This document shows positions 20,013 through 27,705 of a DNA stretch of 40,880 nucleotides, piece after piece; within the stretch, counting starts at the first letter, position 1, and every line of letters begins with the position of its first letter. The position numbers were made by a program, and so were the translations under genes. Origin of the DNA: Flavobacteriales bacterium (lineage in GTDB: Bacteria; Bacteroidota; Bacteroidia; Flavobacteriales; UBA7430); assembly GCA_029247585.1 (NCBI GenBank), contig JAQWKY010000018.1, positions 1 to 40,880 on the forward strand, in the 5' to 3' direction. Below the pieces are notes generated by a model. That model was given only the letters and a program-made list of their open reading frames with translations. It did not search any database and was not told the origin of the DNA.

Positions 20013-20768
20013 TTAAGTAACTCTTTTGTTTAGAATAAGTTGATAGTTAATTTCTATTTCCGACATTTTGGTCTGTTCTATTTTTAGTTGACAGGGGTTT
20101 TCTCTTAACTCCAATATGATTTTTTTATCCAAAGCTGTGGCTGTTTCGAGTGTTTTTGAATTCATAACTCCCAATGTCCATGCAATCATATCCTTTTTAG
20201 GGTAAGGGAAGGTGCCTTTTTCACCCAAAGCTTTACTCTCAACAAACCCAATGTTCCGACAGCTTTGCAGCGTAGGTCGACCAACGATGGCCATTAAGGT
20301 GGTTAATTTTAGTTGATTAGCTACAGCTACAGCTGCTCTTGTTAATCGATGTCCTAAGCCAATCTTTTTATCATTAGAACTCATTTTATGGTGATGTAAA
20401 GAGCTCCACAATCCACACGTTTCCCCAATACCTCCGTATTGAGCATATTGTTTAATCAAAATGCTTATTCTTGAATCCATACAACCGACAGCATCTTCAA
20501 TAGGAAGTGGGAATTCGGGAGTTGCAATATGAATTCGTACCCCTCCAATCATTTCCCCAGTAGTAAGAGATTCTGCAACCAGAACATACACATTTGGATT
20601 GAGTGGCCAGTTGATGTTATTAGAGGTAACCATGTCTATGCCATAGTGCTTTAGTATTTCGTGATGTTTTTTCAGAAATAAAAGGCACACATGAGGCTCT
20701 TCAATAGCTCTTAATACCCGTATGCTAAATTGAGCAAGGTCTTTTTGACTACTCGATAACAGCATCAC
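20013..20768 (-). CDS. GNAT-fold acyltransferase-like protein
   Basis: VYVLVAESLTTGEMIGGVRIHIATPE, GIGETCGLWSS, GHRLTRAAVAVANQLKLTTLMAIVGRPTLQSCRNIGFVE resemble a GNAT/N-acyl synthase core; 9-nt gap to the oxidase gene. Confidence 0.65.
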   Translation of the reverse strand: MMLLSSSQKDLAQFSIRVLRAIEEPHVCLLFLKKHHEILKHYGIDMVTSNNINWPLNPNVYVLVAESLTTGEMIGGVRIHIATPEFPLPIEDAVGCMDSRISILIKQYAQYGGIGETCGLWSSLHHHKMSSNDKKIGLGHRLTRAAVAVANQLKLTTLMAIVGRPTLQSCRNIGFVESKALGEKGTFPYPKKDMIAWTLGVMNSKTLETATALDKKIILELRENPCQLKIEQTKMSEIEINYQLILNKRVT

Positions 20769-20902
20769 ATTTGTTTGGATTAGTTTATTACATTTTTAAT
20801 TTACATGAACCACAGTATTCACTAGGAGAGTAAAATTTTTATAATATTTTAGGATAAATATATATAATTATTTACATTTACTAGAATGTTATTTGTGTTT
20901 AT

Positions 20903-21496
20903 ATGAAAAATGAAAATAAAAGAACAGAAGATGGTACTCCTCTTAAAACAGAATTGGATAAGATTAAAACTGAGTTTACCGATGAGGAAATTCGCAGTCA
21001 GATAAAATCCTACGGTCAGGATTTTACGACGCCTAGAGAAAAAATTAGAATACTCTATTTGGATGATGAGCGCGATGAATTGGAGAGTTTTCAGAGTTTG
21101 TTTCGCCGTATTTTTGAGGTTCATATAGCTTCTACGCCTGAGAAGGCCTATGAAATTTTGAAAACCAAAAATGTTCATATAGTGCTCACAGATCAGAGAA
21201 TGGATTTAATGACCGGTGTTGAGTTTTTAGAATCCATTGTTGAAGATTATCCAGACCCTGTTCGAATTCTTGTTACTGGGTATTCAGATATAACTGCGGT
21301 CATTAACTCAATAAATCAGGGACAGGTGTATAAATATATTTCAAAACCTTACCCAAGAGAGGCTATGCAGAAAAGTATTGAGAATGCTGCCGAAGTTTAC
21401 TTTTTGAGGAAAGATCGGCAAGAGTTGATCCAAAAATTAACAAGGGCTTGTTCACAGTTGGAATTTTTATTGCGCCAAGGTTCCCTTGACGTTTAA
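20903..21496 (+). CDS. Single-domain response regulator (REC plus short C-terminal helix)
   Basis: RILYLDDERDELESF, VLTDQRMDLMTGVEFLE (phospho-acceptor Asp), ILVTGYSD, KYISKPY; tail QLEFLLRQ; no DNA-binding or enzymatic output domain. Confidence 0.9.
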   Translation: MKNENKRTEDGTPLKTELDKIKTEFTDEEIRSQIKSYGQDFTTPREKIRILYLDDERDELESFQSLFRRIFEVHIASTPEKAYEILKTKNVHIVLTDQRMDLMTGVEFLESIVEDYPDPVRILVTGYSDITAVINSINQGQVYKYISKPYPREAMQKSIENAAEVYFLRKDRQELIQKLTRACSQLEFLLRQGSLDV

Positions 21497-21547
21497 AACA
21501 ATTCTTTTCCAGATTGGAACTACTTCTTTTCAAATTTTTGGTGCAAT

Positions 21548-22642
21548 TTATTGGCAATGGTATACTACAAATTTATCGTTTTGTGCAACGATTTTTACCT
21601 TGTGAAAGAGTTTGAAAAGATGTGTTTTTAAATTGAGATGATTGCTAGTCACCAACTGGAAAACGCCACCTTTTTTAAGGCATCTTTTTACGTCTTCAAA
21701 TAAACTCAAAGCAATTTCGATATTTGTTTCGAACCCAAAGTGAAAAGGGGGATTTGAGATGACCAAATCAAACGTGTTATTGTCAAAAGCACTTAGATTG
21801 TCGCTAAAGTGAAAGTGCGCATTTTTTGAATCGATGTTAATTTTAGAGGATTCTACAGCAAGCAAGGAGTCATCAACTAAGTGAATTTCAGCGTTTGGAT
21901 TTTGTGAAAGAGCTACGTGGGCCAAAACTCCATTTCCTGAGGCGAGGTCAAGGATTTTGTTGTCGGTTGCTTTGACCTCTAAATGCTCTGCAAAAAACTG
22001 TGTCGCATAGTCAATATTTTTCCCAGAAAAGACACCGTAATATTGTTTGAAGCTTTTCGTTTTGTCTAATGAGATTGTATTTAATTGTTGTTTTTTGGCG
22101 ACCTTTTTTTTCTTTTTTAGAATAAGTAATCTCGATTTTTTCCATGCCCTAGATTGTTCGCATTGCTCAAAATAATTTTCAGCTATATCTATGGTTTTTC
22201 GACTGAAGTACTTGGTCATAAATGAACAAATGACTGTTGCATCCTCATTCAATGCTTGATGAACTTGGTCGAGTTGAAGTCTAAAAAGATCTAAAGATTT
22301 TGGTATTTTGATGAGTGCTAAATCGAATGAAGCTGATAACTCATCTAATGGCTTGATTTTGGAAATTTGTTTTAGGTCAATACCATGTTTCGTTGCGTTG
22401 ATCTCAAGAGCCTTTTCTTGACTTTTAAAATTAATTACTGTGAAGGGTTGTAAATCGGATAGTACCGTACTCAAAAAGCCAAATCGGTCGTTGTAGAGTA
22501 TCGGTTGCTGGGAAAAAGCATTGTTTTCTGAAAGATGTTTTAATAGGTGTTCGTCTGCCGCACTCCATGCTTTTAACGATTTGTTATCAGATTTTGGATA
22601 GCGTACAATTGAATAATTTGTATCCTTGTGAGAGTAGTTCAT
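21548..22642 (-). CDS. Class I SAM methyltransferase, RsmC-like (16S rRNA guanine-N2)
   Basis: ILDLASGNGVLAHVAL and VISNPPFHFG with a degenerate N-terminal MTase-like half. Confidence 0.85.
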   Translation of the reverse strand: MNYSHKDTNYSIVRYPKSDNKSLKAWSAADEHLLKHLSENNAFSQQPILYNDRFGFLSTVLSDLQPFTVINFKSQEKALEINATKHGIDLKQISKIKPLDELSASFDLALIKIPKSLDLFRLQLDQVHQALNEDATVICSFMTKYFSRKTIDIAENYFEQCEQSRAWKKSRLLILKKKKKVAKKQQLNTISLDKTKSFKQYYGVFSGKNIDYATQFFAEHLEVKATDNKILDLASGNGVLAHVALSQNPNAEIHLVDDSLLAVESSKINIDSKNAHFHFSDNLSAFDNNTFDLVISNPPFHFGFETNIEIALSLFEDVKRCLKKGGVFQLVTSNHLNLKTHLFKLFHKVKIVAQNDKFVVYHCQ

Positions 22643-22645
22643 AGT

Positions 22646-23908
22646 TTAGAGACCGAAATTGAGTTTGATTTTCTCAACAAAATCAAGTTTTTCCCATGGA
22701 AAGGTCTCGATTTCTTTGTGTATTTTTTTACCCTCTTCCATTTCAAAGGAGATTGTTTTTTTCTCAGAGTTTCGTCCCATATGTCCGTATGCAGCCGTCT
22801 CGGAATAAATAGGGTCCTTAAGTTTGAATCGATTTACAATCGAAGCAGGTCTCAAATCAAAGAGTTCATTTACTTTTTTAGCAATTTCACTATCGCTGAG
22901 GTCTATTTTTGAAGATCCATAGGTGTCAACAAAAATACTCATGGGCTCTGCCACACCGATGGCGTAGGCTACTTGTACAAGGATTTGATCTGATACTCCT
23001 GCTGCCACTAAGTTTTTTGCGATGTGCCTTGTGGCATAGGCTGCTGATCGATCTACCTTTGAGGGGTCTTTTCCTGAAAAAGCTCCACCGCCATGAGCTC
23101 CTTTACCTCCATAAGTATCTACAATAATTTTTCTACCCGTGAGACCTGTGTCTCCATGAGGGCCCCCAATCACAAATTTTCCGGTCGGGTTTACGTGGTA
23201 GGTAATCGAATCATCGAACAGAGAAACAATTTGTTTCGGTAATTTTTTCTTAACTCGTTCAACAAGTATGTTGATGACATCACTTTTTATTTTAGCTAGC
23301 ATTTTTGATTCTTCATCAAAGTCATCATGCTGTGTTGAGATAACTATAGTGTCAATACGTTCAGGAGTATGCTGATCGGAATACTGAATGGTTACTTGTG
23401 ATTTTGCATCAGGACGGAGATAGTGCATTACTTCATGATTTTCACGCCTTATGGTTGCAAGTTCTTGAAGTAGTAAGTGAGAAAGACTTAAGGCCAAGGG
23501 CATATAGCTATCCGTCTCATTGGTTGCATAACCAAACATGATACCCTGATCTCCAGCTCCTTGTTCTGTGTGTAGTCCTTCTCCTTCTATAACTCCTTGC
23601 AGAATGTCAGGTGATTGTTCGTGTACTACAGACATGATTTTACAAGATTTTGCTTCAAACTTATACGCAGGGTCTGTATAGCCAATGTTCTTAATCACAT
23701 TTCGAGCTTCTTTTTCAATGTCTACTTTGGCTTTTGAGTTTATTTCACCGCTAAGAACTGCCAACCCTGTTGTTACAAGTGTTTCACAAGCAACTTTAGA
23801 CTCAGGGTCTTGAGCGAGAAATGCATCGAGTATAGCATCCGAAATCTGATCAGCAACCTTATCCGGGTGTCCTTCTGACACAGATTCAGATGTGAAAAAG
23901 TACGACAT
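22646..23908 (-). CDS. metK: S-adenosylmethionine synthase
   Basis: [55 protein letters not shown]. Confidence 0.98.
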   Translation of the reverse strand: MSYFFTSESVSEGHPDKVADQISDAILDAFLAQDPESKVACETLVTTGLAVLSGEINSKAKVDIEKEARNVIKNIGYTDPAYKFEAKSCKIMSVVHEQSPDILQGVIEGEGLHTEQGAGDQGIMFGYATNETDSYMPLALSLSHLLLQELATIRRENHEVMHYLRPDAKSQVTIQYSDQHTPERIDTIVISTQHDDFDEESKMLAKIKSDVINILVERVKKKLPKQIVSLFDDSITYHVNPTGKFVIGGPHGDTGLTGRKIIVDTYGGKGAHGGGAFSGKDPSKVDRSAAYATRHIAKNLVAAGVSDQILVQVAYAIGVAEPMSIFVDTYGSSKIDLSDSEIAKKVNELFDLRPASIVNRFKLKDPIYSETAAYGHMGRNSEKKTISFEMEEGKKIHKEIETFPWEKLDFVEKIKLNFGL

Positions 23909-23967
23909 ATCGTAATCTTTAAATGATTTTTTAAAATTAAAGTCTGATCTGGGCTTTGCGGTAGAGA

Positions 23968-24020
23968 ATACTGCTTTAGCCTTTTTTATAGTGGTAGCAA
24001 TCAGTCAAATTCATCCACTG
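23968..24020 (-). ncRNA. SAM-II/SAM-V-like riboswitch aptamer in the metK leader
   Basis: Minus strand CAGTGG-ATGAATTTGACTGATTGCTA-CCACTATAAAAAAGGCTAAAGCAGTA: P1 AGTGG/CCACT, pseudoknot ACTG (loop)/CAGT (3' tail), conserved TTTG...TTGC...TAAA...GCTAAA. Confidence 0.82.
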
Positions 24021-24058
24021 CTTTGCAAAGATAAGAATAAGATTGATTTAATATTTTA

Positions 24059-24958
24059 TTACTTCGTTAGATTGTGGAAAATAGTTTCTAGTTTTTCTTC
24101 TTCCACGTTTATTTGGAGCACGGTGATGTTGTGGGCTACTGCAAATTGGAATAAAACGGATCTTAGGTCGAATTTAGCCTCGGAAATGATTTGATACCGA
24201 TTCCCCTTGAGTTGTATAGCTTCAGTTACATTTTTGATCTCTAGCAGATCTTTTTTGTTCACAGATTGATTGAACTCTACAGTAATTATTTTCTTTTTCT
24301 GTGTTAGGCTTTGAAGTTCTTCAATGGATTTATCGGCAACTATTTTACCCTTGTTGATGATGATAACTCGGTCGCAAATTGCCTCTATTTCTTGGATGAT
24401 GTGCGTAGATAACATCACTGTTTTCTCCTGGCCAACTTCTTTAATTAAGGATCTTATCTCTACCCTTTGGTTTGGGTCTAGTCCTGTTGAGGGTTCGTCT
24501 AAAATGAGTACCTCAGGTTGATGAATTAGTGCTTGTGCAAGGCCAACTCTTTGCCGGTATCCTTTTGAGAGTGCGCTAATAGATTTGTGTTGTTCATTTT
24601 TTAGCCCTGTTTTTTTAATTATTTCATCAACTTGCTCATTCATAATTCCGTGAATGTTAGCAGCAAATTTCAAATATTCCTTTACATACATTTCAAGGTA
24701 TAGAGGGTTGTGTTCAGGAAGGTATCCAATTTTACGTTTGGTCTCAATGGGGCTGTCAAGAACGTTTCGATTACATATTTTTACGACGCCTGATGTAGGT
24801 GTTATAGATCCGGTAAGTATCTTCATTAGAGTAGTTTTACCGGCACCATTAGGGCCTAAGAATCCAACAATTTCTCATTTTTTTATCTCAAAAGAGATTT
24901 CTTGAAGCGCTTTTTGTGTCCCGTATGATTTAGAGACCTTTTCTACTTTTATAGACAT
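24059..24958 (-). pseudogene. gldA: GldA-like ABC transporter ATP-binding protein, interrupted by an in-frame TGA (24875-24877)
   Basis: Reads MSIKVEKVSKSYGTQKALQEISFEIKK*EIVGFLGPNGAGKTTLMKILTGSITPTSG... with LSKGYRQRVGLAQAL, EVLILDEPSTGLDP; 300 codons including the internal stop. The track ORF (24059..24826) lacks Walker A. Confidence 0.85.
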
Positions 24959-25037
24959 AGTACGAAGATAGTTTATTTTAGAATTTTCTATAAACAAGAT
25001 CCTTGAAAGCCTTAAAGTTTTTCAAATACTGTGAATT

Positions 25038-25110
25038 TACCGATAACTCAAAGCCTGTACCGATAACTCAAAGCCTGCACCGATAACTCAAGAGTGTCTA
25101 CCGATAACTT
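25038..25110. repeat. Four-copy direct repeat with core ACCGATAACT, about 20-bp period
   Basis: ACCGATAACT begins at 25039, 25059, 25079 and 25100; the first two 20-nt units (TACCGATAACTCAAAGCCTG) are identical. Confidence 0.9.
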
Positions 25111-25198
25111 AAAATCATTAGTAAATCAGGATCTTATAAATTATATTTAAGTAATGTTATTATGATAATGAGCATTTCTCGAGGGGCGAGTAAATGTG

Positions 25199-25228
25199 AA
25201 AAAGGACTCAAATGGAGTCCTTTTTTTT
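25199..25228 (+). terminator. Rho-independent terminator-like hairpin upstream of rsgA
   Basis: AAAAAGGACTC-AAATG-GAGTCCTTTTTTTT. Confidence 0.8.
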
Positions 25229-25281
25229 GTTATATATTATGTAATAATGAGTTAAATCTTTCTTTCTCAGGGGGCAAATCA

Positions 25282-25289
25282 TATCTTTG
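25282..25289 (+). promoter_or_regulatory. Bacteroidota -7-type box (TATCTTTG) upstream of rsgA
   Basis: TATCTTTG with 4 nt to the ATG at 25294. Confidence 0.5.
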
Positions 25290-25293
25290 TGTG

Positions 25294-26226
25294 ATGCAAG
25301 GTGTAGTAGTAAAATCGACAGGTAGCTGGTATAAGGTTCGCACACAAGATGGGAACTATTTCAACTGTCGTATTAAGGGAAAGTTTCGGATTCAAGGTTT
25401 GAAGAGTACCAATCCAATTTCCGTTGGAGATCAGGTTAAATTGGCCGTAGAAGGCGAGGATTATCTTATTACAGAGATTCTTGATCGCAAGAATTACATT
25501 ATCCGTAAGTCTGTAAATTTATCAAAGCAGGTCCACATCATAGCTTCTAATATGGATCAAGCCTTTTTAATTATTACTTTGGCTTCGCCTGCCACAACAA
25601 TTGGGTTTATTGACCGGTTTCTAGTAACCGCTGAGGCCTACCAAATACCCGTTTATTTGGTGTTCAATAAAATAGATTTATACGACGAATTTGATAGAGA
25701 ATATCACAATCAGATTGCAGAAATGTATACTGATGCTGGTTACAAATGCATTGAGGTTTCTGCACTGAATCAGCAAAATTTGAATGCTCTTACAGAGCTA
25801 ATGAAGGATAAAGTTACTTTGCTTTCAGGACACTCTGGGGTTGGCAAATCCACCTTAGTTAATGCGATTGATTCCAATTTAAATTTAGAAACCCAACAAG
25901 TCTCTGAGGCCCATCAAAAGGGAATGCATACAACGACTTTCGCAGAGATGTTTGAGTTGGCCTTTGGAGGTTTTATTATTGATACTCCGGGTATAAAAGG
26001 ATTGGGTCTTGTCGAAATGGAAGACTCAGAATTGGCGGATTATTTTCCCGAGATGAGAGCGCTTAAGGGGAAATGTAAATTTCACAATTGCATACATATT
26101 AATGAACCTAAATGCGCCATTAAGGATGCTGTTGAGGCTGAACAGATCCACCCTGTTCGTTATGATAGTTATTTAACTATCTTGGAGGATGATGGAGGTC
26201 AATATAGGGAATCAAAGTATCACTAA
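25294..26226 (+). CDS. rsgA: Ribosome small-subunit-dependent GTPase A (track ORF start at 25162 is probably too far upstream)
   Basis: MQGVVVKSTGSWYKV; circularly permuted GTPase NKIDL, LLSGHSGVGKSTLVNAI, DTPGIKGLG; Zn motif CKFHNCIHINEPKC. Confidence 0.95.
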   Translation: MQGVVVKSTGSWYKVRTQDGNYFNCRIKGKFRIQGLKSTNPISVGDQVKLAVEGEDYLITEILDRKNYIIRKSVNLSKQVHIIASNMDQAFLIITLASPATTIGFIDRFLVTAEAYQIPVYLVFNKIDLYDEFDREYHNQIAEMYTDAGYKCIEVSALNQQNLNALTELMKDKVTLLSGHSGVGKSTLVNAIDSNLNLETQQVSEAHQKGMHTTTFAEMFELAFGGFIIDTPGIKGLGLVEMEDSELADYFPEMRALKGKCKFHNCIHINEPKCAIKDAVEAEQIHPVRYDSYLTILEDDGGQYRESKYH

Positions 26227-26678
26227 TGAGGCTTACGATACAAAGGGTAAGTGAGGCTTCGGTGCAGATCAATCAGAAGATTAAATCTCAAATAAACCAG
26301 GGCTTACTTGTGCTTCTTGGCGTGGGAACTGATGATGCTGAAGCGGATGTTGAGTGGCTTTGTAATAAGCTTTTGGCTCTGAGGGTTTTTTCTGATGAGT
26401 TGGGAAAAATGAATAAGTCAATTACGGATGTGAATGGTGATGTTCTTTTGATCAGTCAGTTTACCCTTTTTGCGAGTACTAAAAAAGGAAATAGGCCGTC
26501 TTACATTCGTTCTGCTCGCCCAGATGTTGCCATTCCTCTATACAAAGCATTTCACAAACGTTTAGAGGTTTTGTTAGGTAAGCCGGTAGCTACAGGAGAA
26601 TTTGGCGCATACATGAAAGTCTATTTGTGTAATGACGGCCCTGTAACTATTAATATTGATTCTAAAAATAGAGAATAA
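26226..26678 (+). CDS. dtd: D-aminoacyl-tRNA deacylase
   Basis: MRLTIQRVSEASV, QGLLVLLGVG, SQFTLFASTKKGNRPSY, GEFGAYMKVYLCNDGPVTI. Confidence 0.96.
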   Translation: MRLTIQRVSEASVQINQKIKSQINQGLLVLLGVGTDDAEADVEWLCNKLLALRVFSDELGKMNKSITDVNGDVLLISQFTLFASTKKGNRPSYIRSARPDVAIPLYKAFHKRLEVLLGKPVATGEFGAYMKVYLCNDGPVTINIDSKNRE

Positions 26679-27004
26679 TGGAACTTAATCAGTTGCAAAA
26701 GAAAGTAGATGATTGGATTCAGAAATACGGAGTTCGTTATTTTAGTGAGCTCACGAATATGGCAATTCTAACTGAAGAAGTTGGTGAAGTTGCTCGAATT
26801 ATAGCTCGACGTTATGGTGAGCAATCTGAAAAGTCATCTGACACAGATAAAGATTTGGCTGATGAGCTAGCCGATGTGTTGTGGGTTGTTACCTGTATTG
26901 CAAATCAAACCGGAATTGATTTGGAATCTGCCATGAGTAAGAATTTCGAAAAGAAAACGGTAAGAGATTATCAGCGGCATCAAAATAATGAAAAGTTGAG
27001 GTAA
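26678..27004 (+). CDS. MazG-like nucleotide pyrophosphohydrolase
   Basis: LTEEVGEVARIIARRYGEQ, DLADELADVLWVVTCIANQ. Confidence 0.9.
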   Translation: MELNQLQKKVDDWIQKYGVRYFSELTNMAILTEEVGEVARIIARRYGEQSEKSSDTDKDLADELADVLWVVTCIANQTGIDLESAMSKNFEKKTVRDYQRHQNNEKLR

Positions 27005-27036
27005 AGCATGTCAACAATATTTGTTGCAACAAAAAA

Positions 27037-27057
27037 AGAGACCTAAGGTCTCTTTTT
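27037..27057. terminator. Bidirectional terminator between convergent genes
   Basis: AGAGACC-TAA-GGTCTCT flanked by A-run and T-run. Confidence 0.8.
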
Positions 27058-27078
27058 AACGTGATACTATAAATTGAT

Positions 27079-27705
27079 TTAGAATCGGATACCAATAGCA
27101 AGCATTACTTGATCAAGCCTCTGATCTGCTGAAAATGTTCTACCTGCAATTTTGAATTCATCTGATATGGATTGAAGCCCTTTTTCAACTCGTAAATCCA
27201 CACTAATCATGGAAATATCGAGTCCAACTCCGTATTGTAAACCAACAGTTGCATTTTTGTAATTGGCACTTATTTCATCTGCAGCATTTTTTATTCCCTT
27301 AATGTCTTGGCTGAGCTTTAAACTAAATACGGGTCCTGCATTGACTCTGAATATTTTTAGAAAACGCTTCCCAAGCATCACAGGAACGTCAACTTTGTTT
27401 ATTTTAACTTCTCCAATTACATCGTTGTATTTAAGCTCAGATTTAGAATTGCTAAACATGGCCTCGGGTTGTATGTAAAAACCAAGAAGTTTAAGTCGAG
27501 CAAATAAACCTAGCTGCCAGTTGAGTGTTGCATCTTTTACTTCCAAAAGGTCACCAACATTATGTCCTGACTTGTCGAGGTTTTTTAAATCATCTAGAGA
27601 TACGTTGGGAGAACCCACATTTACTTTCACCCCCCAGTCAAAGCTCTGAGCTGAAATACTCATGCTCGAGCATACAAGTAGTACTGATAAGATTAATTTT
27701 CTCAT
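27079..27705 (-). CDS. PorT-like outer membrane beta-barrel protein
   Basis: Signal peptide, alternating beta-strand pattern (NWQLGLFARLKLLGFYIQPEAMFSN), C-terminal F. Confidence 0.8.
   Translation of the reverse strand: MRKLILSVLLVCSSMSISAQSFDWGVKVNVGSPNVSLDDLKNLDKSGHNVGDLLEVKDATLNWQLGLFARLKLLGFYIQPEAMFSNSKSELKYNDVIGEVKINKVDVPVMLGKRFLKIFRVNAGPVFSLKLSQDIKGIKNAADEISANYKNATVGLQYGVGLDISMISVDLRVEKGLQSISDEFKIAGRTFSADQRLDQVMLAIGIRF

Noticed and set aside
20769-20902. Operator-like repeats (two TTTACAT copies) in the divergent promoter region of the signalling module
   Set aside because: The region is extremely AT-rich and two 7-mers are not distinguishable from chance.
24059-24826. Track ORF as a complete ABC ATP-binding protein
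   Set aside because: It lacks the Walker A segment, which lies in frame just upstream, after an in-frame TGA; the full reading is 24059-24958.
25038-25110. The about 20-bp repeat array as a CRISPR
   Set aside because: The conserved core is only about 10-13 nt with 7-10 nt between cores, there are no spacer-length unique segments and no cas genes in the window.
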